Below the pieces are notes generated by a model that did not search any database, was not told the origin of the DNA, and was given only the letters and a program-made list of their open reading frames with translations. Position numbers and translations under genes: made by a program. DNA of 12,088 nucleotides from Campylobacterales bacterium (GTDB taxonomy: Bacteria > Campylobacterota > Campylobacteria > Campylobacterales > Arcobacteraceae): the NCBI GenBank assembly GCA_016784825.1, contig JADHTT010000010.1, forward strand, positions 1 through 12,088, written 5' to 3'. Positions 6,432 through 12,088 of this stretch are shown in pieces (position 1 is the stretch's first letter; each line of letters begins with the position of its first letter).

Positions 6432-7616
6432 ATGGCTAAGAAAAATAAAAAAACAAAAAATATATTTTATGATCCAAATTTAGTAAAAAGACATAGGAAA
6501 GCTAAAATATTTAAAAGTTTCGCAATTGGTTCACTTGTATTGTCATTGTTATTTTTAGCAATATTTTTAAGCGATATGGTTGCTAAAGGTAAAAGTGCAT
6601 TTCAACAAACATATATTCAAGTTGAAGTAACTTACAATGACAAAACTATAAAAAACACAAGAAAAGCTATTGATAGAAATTATGGGAAGCTAGTGAGTCG
6701 TGCTTGGTTAAGAGGTATTCCTAAAGATGTCCAAGCTAATCCTAGTTTGATGAACACTACACAACTAGTATGGGCTTTAGCTGATGACCAAGTTGATATG
6801 TATATGAAAGATTATTATTATAAAATTAAGTCAAAGGATATGAAAACATTACAGACTTTAATTGAAAATAATAGAGTTGAAAAAAGATTTAATACAGTTT
6901 TCTTTACTCAAGGAGATAGTAAGATTGCTGAAAATTCTGGAATTTTAAGTGCTGCTATTGGTACTATACTTACTTTACTTGTAACGATGGTTGTTGCATT
7001 CCCAATTGGTGTTGCTACGGCTGTTTATCTTGAAGAATTTGCAGACCCTAATAGTAAACTATCAAGTATTATTGAAATAAATATAAATAACCTTGCAGCT
7101 ATACCATCTATTTTATTTGGACTTTTAGGACTAGCGATATTTATTAATCTTTTTGGAATGCCAAGAAGTTCAGCACTTGTAGGTGGGCTTACACTTGCAC
7201 TTATGACTTTACCAATTATTATAGTTAGTTCACGAGCTGCTTTAAGATCAGTTCCTGCAAGTATTAGACAAGCAGGATATGGTTTAGGGTTAACAAAAAT
7301 TCAAGTAGTTCGTGATCATGTATTGCCACTAGCTTTTCCAGGTGTTATGACAGGAAGCATTATAGGGCTTGCACAGGCTATGGGTGAAACTGCTCCGTTA
7401 ATTATTGTAGGTATGATTGCCTTTATTCCAGATAGCCCTACAGGTATTATGGATGCGGCTACAGTTATGCCAGCACAGATATTTACATGGGCTGGTATGC
7501 CTGAAGTTGCATATATAGAGAGAACTGCTGCTGGAATTTTAGTACTTTTGACAGTATTAATTACACTTAATACTTTAGCAGTATATTTACGAAAAAAATT
7601 TGAAGTTAAATGGTAG
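6432..7616 (+). CDS. pstA: Phosphate ABC transporter permease PstA, long form with extra periplasmic domain
   Basis: PstA is the second channel subunit of the Pst importer. The transporter core occupies about residues 170-394: hydrophobic segments, LAAIPSILFGLLGLA at 221-235, the EAA-type loop AGYGLGLTKIQVVRDHVLP at 281-299, and GETAPLIIVG at 318-327. At 394 residues it is about 100 longer than E. coli PstA. The extra length lies between the first membrane segment (about 30-48) and the second (about 171-191): a hydrophilic block of about 115 residues that should face the periplasm. This resembles the long PstA proteins with an N-terminal DUF3333-type domain, which I recall from alphaproteobacteria; that name is from memory. 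AAGGA at 6416-6420 is 11 bases from the ATG, a rather long spacing. PstB starts 12 bases after the stop. Confidence 0.93.
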   Translation: MAKKNKKTKNIFYDPNLVKRHRKAKIFKSFAIGSLVLSLLFLAIFLSDMVAKGKSAFQQTYIQVEVTYNDKTIKNTRKAIDRNYGKLVSRAWLRGIPKDVQANPSLMNTTQLVWALADDQVDMYMKDYYYKIKSKDMKTLQTLIENNRVEKRFNTVFFTQGDSKIAENSGILSAAIGTILTLLVTMVVAFPIGVATAVYLEEFADPNSKLSSIIEININNLAAIPSILFGLLGLAIFINLFGMPRSSALVGGLTLALMTLPIIIVSSRAALRSVPASIRQAGYGLGLTKIQVVRDHVLPLAFPGVMTGSIIGLAQAMGETAPLIIVGMIAFIPDSPTGIMDAATVMPAQIFTWAGMPEVAYIERTAAGILVLLTVLITLNTLAVYLRKKFEVKW

Positions 7617-7628
7617 AGGATAGTAATA

Positions 7629-8390
7629 ATGAAAAAAAATAAAATAGATGTAAAAGATTTAAATCTTTGGTATGGTAATAAACACGCACTTCATGGTTTA
7701 AATATACAAATCAATAAAAACCAAATTACTGCACTTATTGGACCTTCAGGTTGTGGTAAATCTACATTTTTAAGATGTTTAAATAGGATGAATGATCTTG
7801 TTGGTTCAGCTAAGATTGAAGGTGAAGTTATCATAGATGGTCAAAACATTTATGATAAAGATGTAGATGAGGTGAGTGTACGAAAAAGAGTTGGAATGGT
7901 TTTTCAACAACCAAATCCTTTTCCTAAATCTATTTATGATAATGTAGCTTATGCACCACTGATGCATGGTATTGTAAAAAAAGGGAAAGAGTGTGATAAA
8001 TTAGTTGAAAAGTCATTAAAAAGTGCTGGACTATGGAATGAAGTAAAAGATATATTAAAAGAGCCAGGTACTGGGCTTTCTGGTGGTCAGCAGCAAAGAC
8101 TTTGTATAGCTAGAACTATTGCTGTAAAACCTGATATTATTTTAATGGATGAGCCAACATCAGCACTTGATCCAATCTCTACAGAAAAGATTGAAGCACT
8201 TATGCTTGAACTTAAAAAAGATTATACGATAGTTATTGTTACACATAATATGCAACAAGCTGGAAGAGTAGCAGATATGACAGCATTTTTTCATATGGGA
8301 GATTTAATTGAATATGATGAAACAGAAAAAATATTCTTAAACCCATCAAAACAAAAAACAGAAGATTATATTACAGGGAGATTTGGATAA
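7629..8390 (+). CDS. pstB: Phosphate ABC transporter ATPase PstB
   Basis: PstB hydrolyses ATP on the cytoplasmic face to drive phosphate uptake through PstCA. The 253-residue protein is complete and all ABC motifs are intact: Walker [10 protein letters not shown] at 38-46, Q-loop at Q93 in VFQQPNPFP (91-99, a PstB-typical stretch), signature LSGGQQQR at 150-157, Walker B ILMDEP at 171-176, D-loop SALD at 178-181, and switch His at H206. AGAGGA at 7615-7620 overlaps the pstA stop and is 8 bases from the ATG. The stop codon overlaps the phoU ATG by one base (TAATG), so the two are translationally coupled. In the E. coli model PstB also passes phosphate status to PhoU and the sensor kinase. Confidence 0.97.
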   Translation: MKKNKIDVKDLNLWYGNKHALHGLNIQINKNQITALIGPSGCGKSTFLRCLNRMNDLVGSAKIEGEVIIDGQNIYDKDVDEVSVRKRVGMVFQQPNPFPKSIYDNVAYAPLMHGIVKKGKECDKLVEKSLKSAGLWNEVKDILKEPGTGLSGGQQQRLCIARTIAVKPDIILMDEPTSALDPISTEKIEALMLELKKDYTIVIVTHNMQQAGRVADMTAFFHMGDLIEYDETEKIFLNPSKQKTEDYITGRFG

Positions 8391-9052
8391 TGTTAAAAAA
8401 TTATGAAGAAAAACAAAACGAGATAAAGACAAGTATTACAAGTATTGGTGATGGTTTACTTCAAGCAAATAAATTAATCTTAGAATCAATTAAAACTTGT
8501 GATAATGATAAGTTCAATGAAGCAAAAACCTATATTAGGAATGTAAGTCAAATAACAACTGATATTGATAATACAATTATAACTACGCTTGCACTTCATT
8601 CACCAGAAGCAAAAGATTTAAGAGCTATGGTTTCATATTTAAAAATCACAAATGAACTTTTAAGAGCCGCTACAAATACACGAGCTTTTATCAAAGGCTT
8701 TGTTGATGTTTGCACTGAAGTCGATATTAAAACTATTAAAGAGTATACAATACCAATGCAAACTGCTACAGTTGATTCTTTAAAATATACAATTGATATG
8801 ATAAATACAGAATGTGTAGATGAAACTCAAGAGTTATTTAATAAAGTATTAATTGCTGAAAATAAAACAGATGATTTATATGATATGATTCAAGATAATT
8901 TATTTAAAAAAGCGCAAGAGATTAAAAAATTTGAAAAATATTATACGATGTTATCAGCTCTAAGAAAGAGTAAAAAGATTGCAGATAGAGCTATGAGTAT
9001 CGCATCACTTTTATTATTCGCTAATGTTGGTGGGGATCTTCATCAAGTATAG
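8390..9052 (+). CDS. phoU: PhoU-family regulator with degenerate metal-binding motifs
   Basis: PhoU proteins are cytoplasmic all-helical regulators that restrain the Pst transporter and the Pho kinase when phosphate is plentiful. The 220-residue length and duplicated three-helix pattern fit. The stretch HSPEAKDLRAMVSYLKI (70-86) is the usual PhoU core with P-x-A-x-DLR. The metal-binding motifs, normally E/DxxxD in an ERIGD context, are eroded: the first is LRAAT (91-95), lacking both acids; the second is KKIAD (195-199), keeping only D199. It may therefore not bind metal clusters as E. coli-type PhoU does. AGGGAG at 8375-8380 is 9 bases before the ATG. It follows pstB with a 1-base overlap and precedes the two-component genes by 13 bases, which supports the PhoU call despite the divergence. 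Confidence 0.85.
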   Translation: MLKNYEEKQNEIKTSITSIGDGLLQANKLILESIKTCDNDKFNEAKTYIRNVSQITTDIDNTIITTLALHSPEAKDLRAMVSYLKITNELLRAATNTRAFIKGFVDVCTEVDIKTIKEYTIPMQTATVDSLKYTIDMINTECVDETQELFNKVLIAENKTDDLYDMIQDNLFKKAQEIKKFEKYYTMLSALRKSKKIADRAMSIASLLLFANVGGDLHQV

Positions 9053-9065
9053 GATATAATTTTTT

Positions 9066-9731
9066 ATGGATACAATTTTAGTAGTAGAAGATGAACAAGA
9101 TATTTTAGATTTAATTGAATATACCCTTTCAAAAGAAGGTTATGATGTAATTTGTTGTTTAGATACTTCAAATGTGCAAGATATATTAGATGAAGAAGAT
9201 GTTGCTTTAATCTTGATGGATAGAAACTTACCAAATATTGAAGGTTCTATGTTTATTAAAGATATTAGAGATCAAGGATACAACCAACCAGTAATATATT
9301 TAACTGCTAAAGATAGTGATGAAGATATGATTGAAGGCTTTGATAGAGGTGGTGATGACTATATCACTAAACCTTTTAATCTAGATGTTTTAAAAGTTAG
9401 AGTAAAAGCACTAATTAGACGAACTAAAAAAAAGCTTGATATTTTAGTTTATAAAGATATTAAATATACCTCTTCTAATAAAAAGTTTTTTATAGAGGAT
9501 AAAGAGATATTATTAACTCATCTTGAACATGATTTATTGTTAGAGTTTATGAAAAATAAAGATGTTGTATTAAGCCGTGATACTTTACTAGAAAATGTTT
9601 GGGAAGACTATCTTGATGTAAAGCATAAAACAGTGAATGTAGCTATTAAAAGATTAAAAGAAAAAATTGATCCAGATAATTCAAAAGAATATATCAAGTC
9701 TGTTCGTGGAGAGGGATATATCTTTGCGTAA
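9066..9731 (+). CDS. OmpR/PhoB-family response regulator, probable phosphate-starvation activator
   Basis: This is a DNA-binding response regulator of 221 residues. The receiver domain (about 1-118) has the acidic pair E8/D9, phospho-acceptor D52 in LMDRNLP, T80 and K102 in TKPF. The winged-helix domain (about 127-221) has the recognition-helix stretch KTVNVAIKRLKEKI (188-201) and the closing wing RGEGYIF (214-220). It lies between phoU and a sensor kinase gene, in a cluster bearing three putative Pho boxes with 11-base direct repeats, the kind of site PhoB-type dimers bind head to tail. It is the obvious candidate activator for those sites. It corresponds in position and role to PhoB, or to PhosR of Campylobacter jejuni; I leave the symbol blank because the sequence cannot decide between the names. 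AGGA (9051-9054) serves as ribosome site, 11 bases from the ATG. Confidence 0.92.
   Translation: MDTILVVEDEQDILDLIEYTLSKEGYDVICCLDTSNVQDILDEEDVALILMDRNLPNIEGSMFIKDIRDQGYNQPVIYLTAKDSDEDMIEGFDRGGDDYITKPFNLDVLKVRVKALIRRTKKKLDILVYKDIKYTSSNKKFFIEDKEILLTHLEHDLLLEFMKNKDVVLSRDTLLENVWEDYLDVKHKTVNVAIKRLKEKIDPDNSKEYIKSVRGEGYIFA
9712..9726 (+). promoter_or_regulatory. Ribosome site fixing the TTG start of the sensor kinase
   Basis: AGGGA at 9712-9716, inside the end of the response-regulator gene, is 7 bases from the TTG at 9724. An upstream in-frame TTG at 9667 would add 19 residues lying wholly inside the regulator gene and would place a polar stretch before the basic segment that leads into the first membrane helix. 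The 9724 start is therefore preferred; the genes overlap by 8 bases. Confidence 0.75.
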
Positions 9732-11100
9732 GCTTCATGATATATTTTTACGAAAGTTTTTACTTTTATTTACAACAATCTTTATTATATTAGGAATTAT
9801 TTTTTATATTTGGATTAAAGATATCTATATTGAGCAAACAAAAGTTGGACTTCTTAATAATATAGATATATTCTCATTGCAAATCAAAGACTTTAATAAT
9901 ATAGATAGAAAAGTTGATAATTTAAAACAATTAATTGGACATAGAATTACTATTATAGATAAAGATGGTGTAGTAATTGCAGAGAGTAATGAAGACAAAA
10001 CTATGATGGATAACCATCTTAATCGTGCTGAAGTAATAGAGTCAAAATATAAAGAATATGGTTCTATTGTTAGATATTCATCAACTGTACATAAAGAGTT
10101 ATTGTATGTATCTAAAAGATATAGTATTAATAGTTCTGAATACTATATACGAATGGCAAGAGATATTGAACTAATTAATCAGCAGTTTATTGGTTTATCC
10201 TTGAAAATTGGACTATTATTTTTAGTTTTTATGGCTATTGCCTTTTATATTGCATTACAAATTAGTAAAGATGTGCAAGACGAGACAAATAATATTGTAG
10301 ATTATTTACGAAATTTAACTAATCAAAATAAGCCATCAAGTATCAAGTCATCATATTCTATAGAATTTAAAAAGATTACAAAGCTTTTAACTTTGGTATC
10401 TCGAAGGCTATCAAAAAAAGATCAACAAAAATCTAAATATACAGCAAAGCTAAAACTTTCAAATAGGCAAAAAGATGATATTATCTCAGCAATTTCACAT
10501 GAGTTTAAAAATCCTATTGCAGTGATAAATGGATATACTCAAACACTACTTGAAGATAAAGATATAAATCCAAATATACGAGAAAAGTTTTTAGAAAAAA
10601 TATCATCTAACTCTTTAAAACTTACAAATATGATAGATAGATTAAGACTATCAATAAAGCTAGATGAGAAAAAACAATCATCTAATTTTCTAAATTGTGA
10701 TATTTCAAAACTAATAAGAGAGATTATTGAAGACTTAAATGTGACATATCCAAATAGAGATATCGTAGTTGACTTACAAGATATAAATCTAAAAGTAGAT
10801 GAAACATTGATAAATATAGCAATCTCAAATTTAATTGAAAATGCCCTTAAGTATTCTCAAGATACAGTAACAGTCAAACTTAAGAGTGATTCTCTAAGTG
10901 TCATTGATACAGGAATAGGTATAAAACAAAGTGATATCTCTAAAATTACAGATAAGTTTTATCGAGTATCTTCAAATGGCTGGAATAACTCATTGGGTGT
11001 TGGGCTAGCACTTGTAAAAAATATTTTAGATTTACATAAATTTAAATTAGAAATAAATAGTATTGAAAATGAAGGTTCTGAATTTTCTATAATATTTTAG
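9724..11100 (+). CDS. Membrane sensor histidine kinase with periplasmic sensor, partner of the PhoB-type regulator
   Basis: From the TTG at 9724 the protein has 458 residues. Order: short basic N-terminus, membrane segment about 12-31, periplasmic sensor about 32-158 (with a PAS/Cache-like stretch ITIIDKDGVVIAES at 75-88), membrane segment about 159-180, a HAMP-like linker, then the kinase core. The H-box is ISAISHEFKNPIAVING (255-270) with phospho-His H259. The N-box is NLIENALKYS (369-378) with N373. G1 is DTGIGI (395-400), the F-box is about 409-414, and G2 is GVGLALV (425-431). All catalytic boxes are intact. The genes overlap by 8 bases, so kinase and regulator are coupled. Unlike E. coli PhoR, which has no sizeable periplasmic domain and uses a cytoplasmic PAS, this kinase has a periplasmic domain of about 125 residues and no visible cytoplasmic PAS. 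It resembles the role of PhosS in Campylobacter, but the ligand cannot be read from sequence. Confidence 0.92.
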   Translation: MRKLHDIFLRKFLLLFTTIFIILGIIFYIWIKDIYIEQTKVGLLNNIDIFSLQIKDFNNIDRKVDNLKQLIGHRITIIDKDGVVIAESNEDKTMMDNHLNRAEVIESKYKEYGSIVRYSSTVHKELLYVSKRYSINSSEYYIRMARDIELINQQFIGLSLKIGLLFLVFMAIAFYIALQISKDVQDETNNIVDYLRNLTNQNKPSSIKSSYSIEFKKITKLLTLVSRRLSKKDQQKSKYTAKLKLSNRQKDDIISAISHEFKNPIAVINGYTQTLLEDKDINPNIREKFLEKISSNSLKLTNMIDRLRLSIKLDEKKQSSNFLNCDISKLIREIIEDLNVTYPNRDIVVDLQDINLKVDETLINIAISNLIENALKYSQDTVTVKLKSDSLSVIDTGIGIKQSDISKITDKFYRVSSNGWNNSLGVGLALVKNILDLHKFKLEINSIENEGSEFSIIF

Positions 11101-11113
11101 AGGTACCCTTTAA

Positions 11114-11147
11114 ATGTAACCATCTTGTAACTATGATAATATATAAT
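11114..11147 (+). promoter_or_regulatory. Putative Pho box and -10 upstream of the porin gene
   Basis: Half-sites ATGTAAC (11114-11120) and TTGTAAC (11125-11131) are 4 bases apart, and a perfect TATAAT at 11142-11147 follows exactly 10 bases after the second. The arrangement is the same as at 3905 and 5421. The predicted RNA start is near 11154, with AAGGA (11166-11170) as the ribosome site. This places the porin under the same control as the pst genes. No terminator hairpin separates it from the kinase stop at 11100, so some read-through is possible. Confidence 0.75.
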
Positions 11148-11179
11148 TTCACTACCAAACAAAACAAGGAAAATATAAA

Positions 11180-12088
11180 ATGAAGAAAATAATACTTTCA
11201 GCAGCAGCAGTTGCTTCAATAGTTAGCGGATCTCTTGCAGATACAACTGTACCAGCAGCGAGTGAAAATAGTTTTTTAAAAATTGTTAAAGCAAAGGGTG
11301 ATCTTAGATTAAGACAAGAGGTAATCGATAGAGATGTAGGTAGTGATGCAGATAGAGAAAGATATAGATTTAGATATAACTTAGATTTAGCTCTTGGAGA
11401 TAATATGCTTCTTGAGACTGCAGTTTCTTCTGGAAAAGGTAACCCAACATCAGGAAATGTTAGTTTTAAAAGTGATGATAGTATCCAAGACTACTTTGTA
11501 GATGAATTAAAACTTGATATTGCAGATGTTAAATACTCAATGGACAAAAACTCATGGCTTAGAGTTGGTAAAAGTAAACACCACATCTATAGACCAATCA
11601 AAACTCAACTTGTATGGGATAATGACATTAGACTAGAAGGTGTTAACTACGGATATAAAGATGCTAGTACTATGGTTAGATTAGGTGCTAATAGAGTGAA
11701 TAGAGAAACTGGATACAAAGATGGTCAAAATATCAATATCTTCCTTGCACAGTATGTAAATACTCAAAAGCTTGATAATTCTAAGTTAAACTTAGGTGCT
11801 GCATACTACTTATATGATGGAGTAAAAGGAAACACTGTTCAGTCTAGTAATGGATTTAAGAATAATACAAATGCAAATAGTTTATATTCAGAAGATTATG
11901 GAATCTTAGAAACTTTTGCTGAAGTTAAATATAAAGATGTAATGGGTATGCCACTTAAAACAGCTGTAACATTAGCATACAATACACAAGCTTCTGATGA
12001 TAACTTTGGATATGATGTAAGTGCAGAACTTGGTGCTACTAAAAATGTAGGTGATTGGAAAGCAGCAGTGACTTATAGAGATGTTCAA
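11180..12088 (+). CDS. Outer-membrane 'putative porin' family protein, C-terminus beyond window
   Basis: The frame is open from ATG 11180 to the window end: 303 codons, partial. A Sec signal peptide is clear (MKK, hydrophobic 4-17, likely cleavage after SLA at 18-20). The mature part begins with a short helix-like segment and then a strand-like GDLRLRQE (40-47) and RYRFRYNL (61-68). This arrangement I associate with the epsilonproteobacterial 'putative porin' family (Porin_5-like; name from memory). The rest alternates short aromatic-ended amphipathic strands with polar loops, typical of a beta-barrel. It differs from PhoE/OmpC and, as far as I can tell, from OprP/OprO. The upstream Pho box suggests a phosphate-limitation-induced channel; anion preference is an inference, loosely supported by many Arg/Lys residues near strand ends (e.g. 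KSKHHIYRPIK at 130-140). AAGGA is 9 bases before the ATG. Confidence 0.82.
   Translation, partial: MKKIILSAAAVASIVSGSLADTTVPAASENSFLKIVKAKGDLRLRQEVIDRDVGSDADRERYRFRYNLDLALGDNMLLETAVSSGKGNPTSGNVSFKSDDSIQDYFVDELKLDIADVKYSMDKNSWLRVGKSKHHIYRPIKTQLVWDNDIRLEGVNYGYKDASTMVRLGANRVNRETGYKDGQNINIFLAQYVNTQKLDNSKLNLGAAYYLYDGVKGNTVQSSNGFKNNTNANSLYSEDYGILETFAEVKYKDVMGMPLKTAVTLAYNTQASDDNFGYDVSAELGATKNVGDWKAAVTYRDVQ

Noticed and set aside
9055..9060. TATAAT just before the response-regulator gene as a promoter
   Set aside because: It ends 5 bases before the ATG, so the RNA would start at or inside the gene; in such AT-rich DNA the hexamer is expected by chance.
9667..9723. Longer kinase start at TTG 9667
   Set aside because: It would add 19 residues entirely within the regulator gene and lacks a good ribosome site; TTG 9724 has AGGGA at 7 bases and places the basic segment directly before the first membrane helix.

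Overview
The window is AT-rich chromosomal DNA from a bacterium of the Campylobacterota (Epsilonproteobacteria), most likely an Arcobacter-like member. The evidence is the very AT-rich codon use with AGA as the usual Arg codon, a Helicobacter/Campylobacter-type PiT phosphate permease, an epsilonproteobacterial-type 'putative porin', and AAGGA-type ribosome sites with several TTG/GTG starts. The taxon is an inference from gene style; there is no rRNA to confirm it.

Layout. Positions 1-1157 hold the N-terminal 385 codons of acetyl-CoA synthetase (acs) on the minus strand; the rest lies outside the window. Everything else is on the plus strand: a small unknown gene (1251-1589) followed by endonuclease III (nth, 1599-2249); then a PiT-family phosphate permease (2310-3899); then a full phosphate-starvation cluster: pstS (3968-5023), a PsiE-like small membrane protein (5027-5401), pstC, pstA, pstB, phoU, a PhoB-type response regulator and its sensor kinase (5484-11100). 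The window ends inside a porin gene (11180 onward, 303 codons present).

Main observation. Three intergenic regions (before pstS, before pstC and before the porin) each carry the same element: two 7-bp half-sites resembling CTGTAAC, 4 bp apart (11-bp period), followed exactly 10 bp later by a -10-like hexamer. This is the geometry of an E. coli Pho box and its promoter, with a different half-site (GTAAC core instead of GTCAT). It defines a candidate local Pho regulon of three transcription units: pstS-psiE, pstCAB-phoU-RR-HK, and the porin.

How it works together (inference). Under phosphate limitation the kinase/regulator pair would activate the three promoters. The porin would admit phosphate or other anions through the outer membrane, PstS would capture phosphate in the periplasm, and PstCAB would import it. 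The regulator genes sit downstream of one of the boxes, giving positive feedback. The neighbouring PiT permease lacks a convincing box and probably serves as the phosphate-replete route. Departures from the E. coli system are a PhoU with eroded metal-binding motifs, a kinase with a large periplasmic sensor and no visible PAS domain, a PstA with an extra periplasmic domain, and a PsiE-like gene placed inside the pst cluster. No tRNA, rRNA, CRISPR array, insertion sequence or convincing rho-independent terminator was seen.
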